Shown in pieces: positions 9,196 through 17,583 of a DNA stretch of 64,000 nucleotides (within the stretch, counting starts at the first letter, position 1; every line of letters starts with the position of its first letter). This stretch comes from Elioraea tepidiphila DSM 17972 (lineage in GTDB: Bacteria > Pseudomonadota > Alphaproteobacteria > Acetobacterales > Acetobacteraceae): contig NZ_KB899913.1 in assembly GCF_000378465.1 (NCBI RefSeq), forward strand, positions 62,001-126,000. The letters are read 5' to 3'. The notes under the pieces are model-generated. The model ran no database searches. It was not told the origin of the DNA and saw nothing but the letters and a program-made list of their open reading frames with translations. The translations under genes and the position numbers were made by a program.

Positions 9196-9928
9196 GCCCC
9201 TCGCCCGGCTGCGCCGCTTCACCACCGCGCGCGTCGCCTTGGGCCGCGCGGGCAATGCGCTGCCGACCGCCGCGCATCTCGATTTCGTCGAGGCGCACGC
9301 GATGGCGCGCGATGCCGTGCATGCGACGCTGGATGTGGACGCGCTGGCCGCAGAGCTCGCCGCGCTCGGCCTGCCGGTGACCGCGGTCCGCAGCCGCGCG
9401 CCGGACCGGCACACCTATCTCGTCCGCCCCGATCTCGGCCGCACGCTCGACGCGGCGGCCGCTGCGCGGCTCACGCGCTCGGATCCGGCGCTCGCGCTGG
9501 TGATCGCCGACGGGCTGTCGGCCACGGCGGTGCAGCGCCATACGGCGCCTTTCCTCGCCGAAGCGCTGCCGCGTCTCGCACGGATCGGCGTTGCCGCCGG
9601 GCCGGCGGTGATCGCTGTGCAGGCGCGCGTGGCGCTCGGGGACGCGATCGGCGCGAGGCTGGGCGCCGAGGCGGTGGCGGTGCTGATCGGCGAACGGCCG
9701 GGGCTCTCCGCGCCCGACAGCCTCGGCCTCTACCTCACCTGGAACCCGCGCCCGGGCCGGACCGATGCCGAACGGAACTGCATCAGCAACATCCGCCCCG
9801 CCGGCCAGCCCTATGCGGCGGCGGCCGACACGCTGGCCTGGCTGGTAGGCGAGATGCGGCGGCGGCGCCTGACCGGCGTGGCCCTGAAGGATGAACGGCC
9901 TACAGGGGCGTTACCCGCACCTGCGTGA
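9188..9928 (+). CDS. eutC: Ethanolamine ammonia-lyase small subunit
   Basis: 246 residues with typical EutC features: [12 protein letters not shown] near the N-terminus, the [13 protein letters not shown] block, [21 protein letters not shown] and [13 protein letters not shown]. The small subunit helps bind cobalamin at the subunit interface. The start is a TTG at 9188 lying inside the end of eutB, an 8-base overlap that suggests translational coupling and equal subunit supply. Its 3' end overlaps the convergent RlpA-like gene by 29 bases. Confidence 0.93.
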   Translation: MAEPLARLRRFTTARVALGRAGNALPTAAHLDFVEAHAMARDAVHATLDVDALAAELAALGLPVTAVRSRAPDRHTYLVRPDLGRTLDAAAAARLTRSDPALALVIADGLSATAVQRHTAPFLAEALPRLARIGVAAGPAVIAVQARVALGDAIGARLGAEAVAVLIGERPGLSAPDSLGLYLTWNPRPGRTDAERNCISNIRPAGQPYAAAADTLAWLVGEMRRRRLTGVALKDERPTGALPAPA

Positions 9929-10253
9929 CGCCGCGGCGGCGGAAGCCGAGCGCCTCGGCCGCCGCCTCCGACACGTCGATCACACGGTCGCCGACCCATG
10001 GACCGCGATCGGTGATCGTCACGACGACCGACCGGCCACTCGTCAGACACGTGATCCGCGCCTGCGTGCCGAGCGGGAGCGTGCGATGCGCCGCCGTCAG
10101 CGCGCGCGGGTCGAACGCCGCGCCGCTCGCGGTGCGTTGGCCGCGCAGGCTCGCCCCCATCCAGGACGCCTTGCCGGTCTCGGCGCGTGCCGGGCGCGCG
10201 AGCACCGCCAGCGGGGCCGCGAGCAGGGCACGGCGAGAGATGCACCTCGCCAT
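9900..10253 (-). CDS. RlpA-like double-psi beta-barrel protein
   Basis: 117 residues: a signal peptide with an SRR start ([20 protein letters not shown]), then a double-psi beta-barrel domain with [28 protein letters not shown], and [23 protein letters not shown] split over two neighbouring segments. This is the core of RlpA lytic transglycosylases, which cleave glycan strands lacking stem peptides. The C-terminal SPOR domain of full RlpA is absent, so septal targeting would need another route. Convergent, overlapping the end of eutC. Probably periplasmic. Confidence 0.82.
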   Translation of the reverse strand: MARCISRRALLAAPLAVLARPARAETGKASWMGASLRGQRTASGAAFDPRALTAAHRTLPLGTQARITCLTSGRSVVVTITDRGPWVGDRVIDVSEAAAEALGFRRRGVTQVRVTPL

Positions 10254-10286
10254 GCCCCAAGTCCTGGCATCGGAGTGACCGGCGGG

Positions 10287-11693
10287 TCAACCCTTGCGTG
10301 TGGAGGGCGCCTTTCCTTCACCCAGATCCCACCACAGCCCGGCCATCATCGCGATGCCTTCGCGCAGGATCGCCGGGATCGCGTGCTCGTCCGGCCCGTG
10401 CTGCTTGCAGCCGTTGTAGCTGTGCGGAATCCAGAGCAGCGGCACGCCGAGATGATCGACGAACACATCGCCCGGCAATCCGCCCGAGGCATTCGGGATC
10501 ACCTGCGGCCGCCGGTTCAGGGTGCGTGCGATGCTGTCGGCGGCGAAGCCGACCCACGGATTGGCGGGATCGGTGCGGCTCGCCGGCATGCGCACGCCGG
10601 CGTTCTCGATCGCGACCTCGGGGAAGCCGGCGGCATCGAGGTGCCTGCGGAGCGCGGGCGCGAAGGTGGCGGGATCGGTATCGACCGTATAGCGGATCTG
10701 GCAATGCGCCCGTGCGTTCGGCGCGACCGCGTTCACCGGTCCGTCCGGCTTGCCCGAGATCATCGCGAGCACGATGAAGCTGTTCCAGCCATAGATCTTC
10801 TCGGCGGGTGTCAGCCCGGGCTCGCCCCAACCCTCGTCGATGGTTGCCGCCTCGCCGGCGCCGCCGAGCGGGCAGCCTTCGAGCGCCCGCTTCACGGCCG
10901 GCGGCAGCCCGCCCTTGGGCAGCCAGTCCCGCACCAGGATCTTGCCGTTGCGGTCCATGATCGCGCCGAGCGCGTGGGCGAGGATGATCGCCGGGTCGCG
11001 CGTCAGCCCGCCCCAGTGGCCGGAATGCACGCCGCCCGGCCGCAGGTTGACGACCAGATCGAAATGGAACGTGCCGCGCGTGCCGCACTTGATGGTCGGC
11101 ACCTCGGGGTCCACGCGCGGCCCGTCCGAGCCGATCAGCACATCGGCGGCCAGCAGGGCCTTGTTGGCGGCGACGAACTCCCGCAGGCCGCCCGAGCCGC
11201 GCTCCTCGGCCGTCTCGATCACCAGCTTGAGGTTGAAGCCGAGGCGACCACGTTCCTCCAGCACGGCTTCGAGTGCCGCCAAGTTCAGCGCATGCTGGCC
11301 CTTGTTGTCCACCACGCCGCGGCCATACCACTTGCCGTCCTTCTCGGTGATGGTCCAGGGCGAGAGCCCGGGCGACCACTGATCCTCGAGCCCGCGCACG
11401 GTGTCGCCGTGACCGTAGGTGATGACGGTCGGCAGGCCATCCCCCTCGTGGCGCGTCGCTGTGAGGATCGGGCCGAGCGCCGGGCGCGGGTTCTGGTGCA
11501 CCGTCACCGCGAAGCCGAGCCGCTCCAGCCAGGCGCGCAACGCACCGTCGAGATAGCGGTCGAGGTCAGGCCGATGCGCCTCCTCCTGGCTGGTGGAGGG
11601 GATGGCGACGAGTTCCTGCAGCGTCGCGCGGAACGTGCCGCTGTCGAACAATTGAGTCGCGCGCGCGATCGCCGCCTCGCGTGTGCCTGGCAT
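10287..11693 (-). CDS. M20-family metallopeptidase / amidohydrolase
   Basis: 468 residues of the M20 dipeptidase/deacylase family. Metal-site motifs are visible: TYGHGDTV (first His and Asp), GRGVVDNKGQ (bridging Asp), IETAEERGS (catalytic Glu and metal Glu) and a late PHSYNGCKQHGPDEH near the C-terminus that supplies the last His. Start at ATG 11691-11693, preceded by a strong gaggag ribosome site. No signal peptide, so cytoplasmic. It is divergent from the AtuA/DgcN/DgcA operon and could be the deacylase of that pathway (inference). Substrate not determined from sequence. Confidence 0.85.
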   Translation of the reverse strand: MPGTREAAIARATQLFDSGTFRATLQELVAIPSTSQEEAHRPDLDRYLDGALRAWLERLGFAVTVHQNPRPALGPILTATRHEGDGLPTVITYGHGDTVRGLEDQWSPGLSPWTITEKDGKWYGRGVVDNKGQHALNLAALEAVLEERGRLGFNLKLVIETAEERGSGGLREFVAANKALLAADVLIGSDGPRVDPEVPTIKCGTRGTFHFDLVVNLRPGGVHSGHWGGLTRDPAIILAHALGAIMDRNGKILVRDWLPKGGLPPAVKRALEGCPLGGAGEAATIDEGWGEPGLTPAEKIYGWNSFIVLAMISGKPDGPVNAVAPNARAHCQIRYTVDTDPATFAPALRRHLDAAGFPEVAIENAGVRMPASRTDPANPWVGFAADSIARTLNRRPQVIPNASGGLPGDVFVDHLGVPLLWIPHSYNGCKQHGPDEHAIPAILREGIAMMAGLWWDLGEGKAPSTRKG

Positions 11694-11759
11694 GGTGTCC
11701 TCCTCGCTGTGGCGCGCAGGCTGGCAGCGCGCGGCGAGCGCGTCTAGCCTTGGGCGGTC

Positions 11760-13103
11760 ATGGCTCCTCCCCTGCTGATCGGCAATGGCGCGGGATTCTC
11801 GGGCGACCGGCTGGATGCCGCCGAGCCGGTGGCGCGCACGCTGATCGCCCGCGGCGGGAAGGCGGCGATGACCTTCGAGACGCTGGCTGAGCGCACACTG
11901 GCGCTGGGCGTGCTGGCGCGCGAGACCGACCCCGACGCCGGCTACGAACCGGCGCTCGCGCCCCTGCTGCGCCCGGTGCTCGGGCTCTGCCTCGATGCCG
12001 GCATCCCGATCATCGGCAATTTCGGCGCCGCGAATCCGCGCGGTGCGGCAGCGGCGATCGTGCGCCTTGCCGCCGAGCTCGGGCTCGCCCCGCCGCGCAT
12101 CGTCGTGCTCGAAGGCGACGATGTGCGCGACGTGCTGGACGATCCGCGCATCGCCTGGGAGGGAGGCGCGCGGCCGGCGCGACCGATCATCGCGGCCAAT
12201 GCCTATCTCGGTGCCTTCCCGATCGCGGAGGCACTGCGCGCGGGCGCCGAGATCGTGGTCACCGGCCGGATCGCCGATCCCGCGCTCGCGCTCGGCCCGC
12301 TGATCGCCCATTTCGGCTGGGGCGAGCACGATCTCGACGCGCTGGCCGCCGGCACGCTCGCTGGCCACCTTCTGGAATGCGGCGCGCAGGTGACGGGCGG
12401 GTATTTCGGCGATCCCGGCGTCAAGGACGTCCCTGCGCCGGAGGCGATCGGGTTTCCCATCGCCGAGGTCACGGCCGACGGCACGATCACGGTCACCAAG
12501 GCGGACACGCCGGGCGGGCTGGTGGACCGCCGCAGCGTCACGGAGCAGATCCTCTACGAGGTGCACGACCCGGCCGCCTATCTGACGCCCGATGTCACGC
12601 TCGACATCACCGGCGTGACGGTGGCGGAGACCGCGCGCGACACGGTGGTCCTGCGCGGCACGCGCGGCCAGGCCCGTCCGCCGACCCTCAAGGCCACCAT
12701 CAGCACCGAGGGCGGGTATCTGGGCGAGGGCGAGATCAGCTATGCCGGACCGAACGCCCTCGCCCGCGCGCGGCTCGCCGCGTCCACGCTGCGCGCGCGA
12801 GTCGCCAACCTGCCGGTGCGGCTCCGGATCGATCTGCTCGGGCTCCAGGCCGTGTTCGACAGCGACGACGGCGCGCGCGGTGGTCCGCTCGGCCCGGACG
12901 GCGAGGTGCGGGTGCGCCTGGCCGCCCTCGCCGACGACCGCGCCACGGCCGAAGCCGCCGCGCGCGAGGTGCTGAGCCTCTATTGCTGCGGCCCAGCCGG
13001 CGGCGGCGGCGTGCGCACCTCCGTGACGCGCCGCGTCGCCACCACCTCGGCGCTGATCCCCCGCGACCTCGTCCACCCACGCGTCGCGATGGTGTCGCCG
13101 TGA
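11760..13103 (+). CDS. AtuA-family (DUF1446) protein
   Basis: 447 residues of the acyclic terpene utilisation AtuA/DUF1446 family. The N-terminus (LLIGNGAGFSGDRLDAAEP) and IIGNFGAANPRGAA are family landmarks, as is the VTGRIADPALALGPLIAHFGW segment. The family is tied genetically to acyclic terpene or acid catabolism, but its chemistry is not established to my knowledge. The family's small C-terminal domain is encoded separately by the next gene. First gene of a plus-strand operon with DgcN and DgcA. Family confident, role unknown. Confidence 0.82.
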   Translation: MAPPLLIGNGAGFSGDRLDAAEPVARTLIARGGKAAMTFETLAERTLALGVLARETDPDAGYEPALAPLLRPVLGLCLDAGIPIIGNFGAANPRGAAAAIVRLAAELGLAPPRIVVLEGDDVRDVLDDPRIAWEGGARPARPIIAANAYLGAFPIAEALRAGAEIVVTGRIADPALALGPLIAHFGWGEHDLDALAAGTLAGHLLECGAQVTGGYFGDPGVKDVPAPEAIGFPIAEVTADGTITVTKADTPGGLVDRRSVTEQILYEVHDPAAYLTPDVTLDITGVTVAETARDTVVLRGTRGQARPPTLKATISTEGGYLGEGEISYAGPNALARARLAASTLRARVANLPVRLRIDLLGLQAVFDSDDGARGGPLGPDGEVRVRLAALADDRATAEAAAREVLSLYCCGPAGGGGVRTSVTRRVATTSALIPRDLVHPRVAMVSP

Positions 13104-13471
13104 TCACCGTGCCGCTCCACGCGATCGCCCATGCGCGCACCGGCGACAAGGGGAACCGGCTGAACGTCGCGGTGATCGCGCATCACCCGGATGTCTGGGA
13201 TGTCCTGGTCGAGCAGGTGACCGAGGAGCGTGTCGCCGCGCTGCTCGCCCATCGCCGGCCGTCGGCGGTGCGGCGGTATCTCCTGCCGAACCTGTACGCG
13301 CTCAACCTGGTGATCGACGATGTTCTGGAAGGCGGGGTGAATGCCGCGCTCAACCTGGACGGCCACGGCAAGACGCTCTCCTTCCTCGTGCTCACCCTGC
13401 CGGTCACCGTCGCCGAGGACGTGCTCGCGACCGTGCGCACCACCCTCGACGCACGCGCGCATCGCCCGTAG
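13100..13471 (+). CDS. AtuA-related small protein
   Basis: 123 residues beginning at a GTG (13100) that overlaps the TGA of the AtuA-family gene (GTGA). The landmark sequence is IAHARTGDKGNRLNVAVIAH, followed by RRYLLPNLYALNLVI and a GGVNAALNLDGHGKTLS segment, matching the C-terminal domain found fused in some AtuA proteins and separate in others. It presumably forms a complex with its upstream partner (inference from fusion cases). No signal peptide or membrane segment. Confidence 0.8.
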   Translation: MITVPLHAIAHARTGDKGNRLNVAVIAHHPDVWDVLVEQVTEERVAALLAHRRPSAVRRYLLPNLYALNLVIDDVLEGGVNAALNLDGHGKTLSFLVLTLPVTVAEDVLATVRTTLDARAHRP

Positions 13472-13504
13472 CCTCCGCGCCGTCCCGTCCCGGAGGCCCC
13501 GACG

Positions 13505-14512
13505 TTGCTTCAGATCCGTACCCCCTACCTGATCTTTCTCGGCGAGGCGCATGACCAGCTCGCCGGCAAGACCGGCGTCGGCGTGGCGCAATGGCGCCCG
13601 GATGCCTGCGTCGGCCAGATGCGCCTGCCCGGCTGCCAGGCCGATGCCGGGCTGCCCGACCTGACGCTGGAGGAGGCGGCGGAGCGTGGCGCGAAGACGC
13701 TGCTGATCGGCACCACCACGCGCGGCGGGCGCATCAACGCGGAGTGGCAGAAGCTGATGATCCGCGCCATCGAGTTCGGCATGGACATCGCCTCGGGCCT
13801 GCACGACCGGATCGCCGACCAGCCCGCGGTGGCCGAGGCTGCGAAGCTGCACGGCCGGCAGATCCATGACGTGCGCCACCCGAAGGATGTCTTCCCGGTC
13901 GGGACGGGCGTGAAGCGTCCGGGCAAGCGCGTGCTCACCGTCGGCACCGACTGCTCGATCGGCAAGATGTTCACCGGCCTCGCGCTCGCGCGCGACATGC
14001 AGGCGGCCGGCATGAAGGCGACGTTCCGTGCCACCGGCCAGACCGGGATCCTGATCGCCGGCTCGGGGATTCCGCTCGACGCGGTGGTGGCTGACTTCAT
14101 CTCGGGTGCCGTTGAGGTGCTGTGCCCCGCCAACGATCCCGATCACTGGGATGTGGTGGAGGGTCAGGCGACGGTGCTGCACCCCTCCTATGCCGGCGTG
14201 ACGGTGGGGCTCGCGATGGGCGCGCAGCCCGACGCGATGGTGATGGTGCACGACCCGACGCGGCGCACCATGCGCGGGCTCGGCGACCGTCCGGTGCCCG
14301 GCATCGCCGAGACGATCGTGGCGCACGAGGCCGCGGCCCGCATCACCAACCCGGCGGCCAAGGTGATCGGCATCAGCCTGAACACCCAGCACATGAGCGA
14401 GGCGGCCGCGCTGCGCGAGATCGCCGAGACCGAGCAGCGCTTCGGGATGCCGACGATCGACCCCGCGCGCACGGGCTGCGCGAAGATCGTCCATGTGCTG
14501 AAGGCGATGTGA
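13505..14512 (+). CDS. dgcN: DUF1611 protein, N-acetyltransferase DgcN-like
   Basis: 335 residues. A P-loop-like stretch (VGTDCSIGKMFTGLAL) is central, typical of DUF1611. The family member DgcN acetylates D-glutamate to N-acetyl-D-glutamate, working with the racemase DgcA, whose homologue is the next gene. The pair makes this assignment much stronger than sequence alone. The start is a TTG at 13505 with a ggagg ribosome site at 13492-13496, 8 bases upstream. It ends 2 bases before the dgcA ATG. No signal peptide, so cytoplasmic. Confidence 0.82.
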   Translation: MLQIRTPYLIFLGEAHDQLAGKTGVGVAQWRPDACVGQMRLPGCQADAGLPDLTLEEAAERGAKTLLIGTTTRGGRINAEWQKLMIRAIEFGMDIASGLHDRIADQPAVAEAAKLHGRQIHDVRHPKDVFPVGTGVKRPGKRVLTVGTDCSIGKMFTGLALARDMQAAGMKATFRATGQTGILIAGSGIPLDAVVADFISGAVEVLCPANDPDHWDVVEGQATVLHPSYAGVTVGLAMGAQPDAMVMVHDPTRRTMRGLGDRPVPGIAETIVAHEAAARITNPAAKVIGISLNTQHMSEAAALREIAETEQRFGMPTIDPARTGCAKIVHVLKAM

Positions 14513-14514
14513 CG

Positions 14515-15501
14515 ATGGTCGCGAAGCTCTCGGTCCGCGAGGAGATCTACCCCCTCAAGGGGTCGTTCCGCATCAGCCGCGGTGCGCGCACCGAGGCGCG
14601 CGTGCTGGTCTGCGAGATCGAGCAGGACGGCATCATCGGCCAGGGTGAGTGCACGCCCTATGCGCGCTACGGCGAGACGGTCGAGGATGTGGCGGCGGCG
14701 ATCGCGGCGATGGGACCGTCGATCGCCGGCGGCCTCGGGCGCGAGGGGTTGCAGCGCGCGATGAAGCCCGGGGCTGCGCGCAACGCGATCGACTGTGCAC
14801 TCTGGGATCTGGAGGCGAAGCAGGCGGGCAAGCGGGTGTGGGAACTCGCCGGGCTCGATGCGCCGAAGCCGCTGATCACGGCCTACACCCTCTCCGTCGA
14901 TACGCCGGAGGCGATGGGCGAGGCGGCGAAGGCGGCGGCTGATCGCCCGCTCTTGAAGCTCAAGCTCACCGGCGACGGCGCCGATGCCGAGCGCGTCGGA
15001 GCCGTGCGCGCGAACGCGCCCGAGGCACGCATCATCGTCGATGCCAACGAGGCGCTGACGCTTGAGGAGGCCGAGCGGATCGCGCCGATCCTGGCGGAGC
15101 TCCGCGTCGAGATGCTGGAGCAGCCGCTGCACGCGGACAAGGACGAGGTGCTGCGGGAGAAGTCGTTCCCGCTGCCGCTCGGCGCCGACGAGTCCTGCCA
15201 CGACACGGCGACGCTCGATCGTCTGGTCGGCCTCTACCAGGTGGTAAACATCAAGCTCGACAAGACCGGGGGGTTCACTGAGGCGCTGCGTCTGAAGGCG
15301 GCGGCGGAACGGATGGGGTTCCGCGTCATGGTCGGCTGCATGCTGGCGACCAGCCTGTCGATGGCGCCGGCGCATCTGGTCGCGCAGGGCGTGGACTTCG
15401 TCGATATCGACGGACCGCTGCTGATGGCCGCCGACCGCGCCCCGGGGCTCCGCTACGAGGGGAGCCTCGTCTACCCGCCCGCGGCTGAACTCTGGGGGTA
15501 G
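14515..15501 (+). CDS. dgcA: Enolase-superfamily epimerase, N-acetyl-D-glutamate racemase DgcA-like
   Basis: 328 residues of the enolase superfamily (dipeptide-epimerase branch). Visible active-site elements are the KLKLTGD strand (KxK), metal ligands in IIVDANEA, MLEQPL and GADES, and the second base Lys in VVNIKLDKTGG. In the DgcN/DgcA pathway it converts N-acetyl-D-glutamate to N-acetyl-L-glutamate. Dipeptide epimerases are close relatives, so an alternative role in peptidoglycan peptide recycling cannot be ruled out from sequence alone. It lies 2 bases after dgcN. Confidence 0.85.
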   Translation: MVAKLSVREEIYPLKGSFRISRGARTEARVLVCEIEQDGIIGQGECTPYARYGETVEDVAAAIAAMGPSIAGGLGREGLQRAMKPGAARNAIDCALWDLEAKQAGKRVWELAGLDAPKPLITAYTLSVDTPEAMGEAAKAAADRPLLKLKLTGDGADAERVGAVRANAPEARIIVDANEALTLEEAERIAPILAELRVEMLEQPLHADKDEVLREKSFPLPLGADESCHDTATLDRLVGLYQVVNIKLDKTGGFTEALRLKAAAERMGFRVMVGCMLATSLSMAPAHLVAQGVDFVDIDGPLLMAADRAPGLRYEGSLVYPPAAELWG

Positions 15502-15623
15502 CACACTCCGGCTTTGCCGTGACCGTGCGCGCCGAGGTCGCTCGGAGTTCGCCGATAGGTTGGTGCGGGCTGCACGCGCGGACGTGCATTGACCGGCGCG
15601 GCACCAACGGCGATGCGGACGCG

Positions 15624-16444
15624 ATGCCGTCCCGCCACACGCTGCCCCGCGCCTCCGCTGCGACGCTGCTCGCCGCGCCGGGATGCGGCGCGAGCCTCGC
15701 CGATGGCGGGCTCGCCGCGCTGAACGCGCTCTCGGCCGCACCGCCGGAGCCGCTGGTGGCCGACGCGGCCTTCGGGCCCCATCCGCGCCAGCGCCTCGAC
15801 GTGTTCGCCCCGCCGGGCGCCACCGCCGCACCCGCCGTGGTGTTCTGGTACGGCGGCGGCTGGTCGTCGGGCTCGCGCGCATCGTATCGGTTCGTCGCCG
15901 GCACTCTGACGCGGCGCGGGCTCGTCACCGTGCTGCCGCACTATCGGCTGTTCCCCGAGGCCGCGTGGCCCGCCTATCCGGAGGACGGCGCGGCGGCAGT
16001 GGCGTGGGTGCGCGCCAACGCGGCGCGGATCGGCGTCGATCCCGAACGCATCGCACTCGCGGGCCACTCGGCCGGCGGTCACCTCGCGCTCACGCTCGCG
16101 CTCGATCGCCGGGGTGACGGGCGTCGAGCCGCTGCGGAGCTCGCCTTACGACGCGATCTTCGCCGCGGCCGACCCGCCGGATGCGTATCGGCCGGTGGCG
16201 CTGGCCGCGCGCCGCGCCTGGGGCGCGCCACCGATCACGCCGGTCGCGGCCCAGGGGGGACACGCTGGTGACGGTGCGCAACACGCAGCGTCTTGCCGAA
16301 GCGATCCGCGCCGGCGGCGCAGAGGCAGCAGTCCTGCTGCGCGCCGATGCCGGGCACATGACCGTGCTGGTTGCACTGACCACGTCGCTCGCAGCGGACG
16401 CGGCGGTTATCGAGGCGATCGCGCGCGCCGCGAGAGCCGTCTGA
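15624..16444 (+). pseudogene. Frameshifted alpha/beta hydrolase (esterase/lipase-like)
   Basis: The first part (from ATG 15624) reads as an exported alpha/beta hydrolase: a hydrophobic leader ending near Cys, then VVFWYGGGWSSGSRAS (oxyanion region), PHYRLFPEAAWPAYP and the nucleophile elbow GHSAGGHLALT near base 16080. After about base 16110 the family sequence continues only in other frames: SSPYDAIFAAADPPDAYRP in the next frame (around 16140-16200), then VRNTQRLAEAIRAGGAEAA and DAGHMTVLVALT in a third frame ending at 16444. Two frame changes and lost sequence between the Ser and the acid/His region indicate a decayed gene, unless the assembly contains errors. Confidence 0.7.
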
Positions 16445-16495
16445 CACCGGCCAGGCAGCGCGCGTCTCCCGATCCGCCGCGCCTCGGCGTGGGTG

Positions 16496-17476
16496 CTACT
16501 CCAGGGTGATGTTCGCCTCGCGGATCAGACTCGTCCATTTGCGCCGCTCGGCGGCGAAGAACGCGGCGAACTCGTCCGGTGTCATCGGCCGCGGCTCGGC
16601 GGCGAAGGACAGCATGCGCTCGCGGATCGCCGGCTCGCGGAGCACCGCGCCGATCTCGGCCGAGAGCCGCTCGACGATCGGCCGCGGCGTGCCGGAGCGG
16701 ACGAACACGCCCTGCCAGTCCAGCGCCTCGAACCCGGGCAGGGTGTCGGCGATCGGCGGCACGTCGGGCAGGGCCGCGAGCCGTCCCGCGCCGGTATGGC
16801 CGATCGCGCGCACCCGCCCGGCCAGCACGTGCCCGGTCTGGCCCGAGGCCGCGCCGAACACGAACGGCACATTGCCGGCGATCACGTCGGCGATCGCGGG
16901 GCCGCCGCCACGATAGGGGATGTGGTTCACCGTGATTCCGGCGGCGCGCGCGAACAGCACCATCGAGAGATGCTGGTTGGAGCCGTTGCCGGACGAAGCC
17001 CAGTCCACCCCGCCGGGCTTGGCCTTCGCCATCGCGATCACGTCGGCGACAGTCCGCACCGGGACGTCCGGATGGGCGAGCAGGAGGTTGGGGAAGGTCA
17101 CGACGAGCGTGACGGGGGTGAAGTCGCGGTCCACGTCGAAGGGGAGCGAGCGGAACAGCGCCGGGTTCACCCCGATCGCCGCGGCATCGTGCAGCACGGT
17201 GTAGCCATCGGCCGGCGCCTGGACCACCGCGGCCTCGCCGATCGTGCCGGTGGCGCCGCCGCGGTTGTCGATCACGATCGGTTGGCCCAGCCGCTCGGCG
17301 ACGCGCGGGTAGATGATGCGCGCCATGGTGTCTGACCCGCCGCCGGGCGGATACGGCACGACCAGGCGGATCGGCCGCGAGGGCCAGGTCTCGGCCCGTG
17401 CGGCGGGAGCGAGCGCGAGCGCGAGCGCCGGCGCGGCGCCCAGCAGCGCTCGGCGGGGGATGCGGGTTGGGGTCAT
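16496..17476 (-). CDS. Bug-family (TctC-like) periplasmic substrate-binding protein
   Basis: 326 residues: a signal peptide with an RR pair ending ALAPAARAE, then the Bug signature WPSRPIRLVVPYPPGGGSD, IVIDNRGGATGTIG and a PYRGGGPAIADVIAGNV block. Bug proteins bind small carboxylates or similar ligands for tripartite tricarboxylate transporters or act as sensors. No TctA/TctB membrane genes lie nearby, as is common for orphan Bug receptors. A gggagg ribosome site precedes the ATG. It lies 107 bases downstream of the gntR stop, with its own AT-rich upstream region. Confidence 0.9.
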   Translation of the reverse strand: MTPTRIPRRALLGAAPALALALAPAARAETWPSRPIRLVVPYPPGGGSDTMARIIYPRVAERLGQPIVIDNRGGATGTIGEAAVVQAPADGYTVLHDAAAIGVNPALFRSLPFDVDRDFTPVTLVVTFPNLLLAHPDVPVRTVADVIAMAKAKPGGVDWASSGNGSNQHLSMVLFARAAGITVNHIPYRGGGPAIADVIAGNVPFVFGAASGQTGHVLAGRVRAIGHTGAGRLAALPDVPPIADTLPGFEALDWQGVFVRSGTPRPIVERLSAEIGAVLREPAIRERMLSFAAEPRPMTPDEFAAFFAAERRKWTSLIREANITLE

Positions 17477-17496
17477 GACGGTCCTCCCTCGACGGG

Positions 17497-17523
17497 GCGC
17501 GGCGGGCGCGGCGGGCGCGGCGG
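17497..17523. repeat. Short GC-rich tandem repeat, 3 copies of a 9-base unit
   Basis: Three perfect copies of gcgcggcgg just upstream of the Bug-receptor gene. Likely slippage-type low-complexity sequence; no function is evident. Confidence 0.6.
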
Positions 17524-17557
17524 CCGGTTGTTAGCCTCCAGCGTCGGGCGGAAGAGA

Positions 17558-17583
17558 GATTTATGCAAGCTCAAAATACAATC
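17558..17583 (-). promoter_or_regulatory. AT-rich promoter/operator candidate upstream of the Bug gene
   Basis: An unusually AT-rich 26-base island in a GC-rich region, ending at the gntR stop codon. Read on the minus strand it contains ttgtat and ttgcat half-sites and matches about 16 of 26 positions of a segment at the gntR start (18509-18534). This could be a GntR operator and/or the Bug promoter. Weak evidence. Confidence 0.3.
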
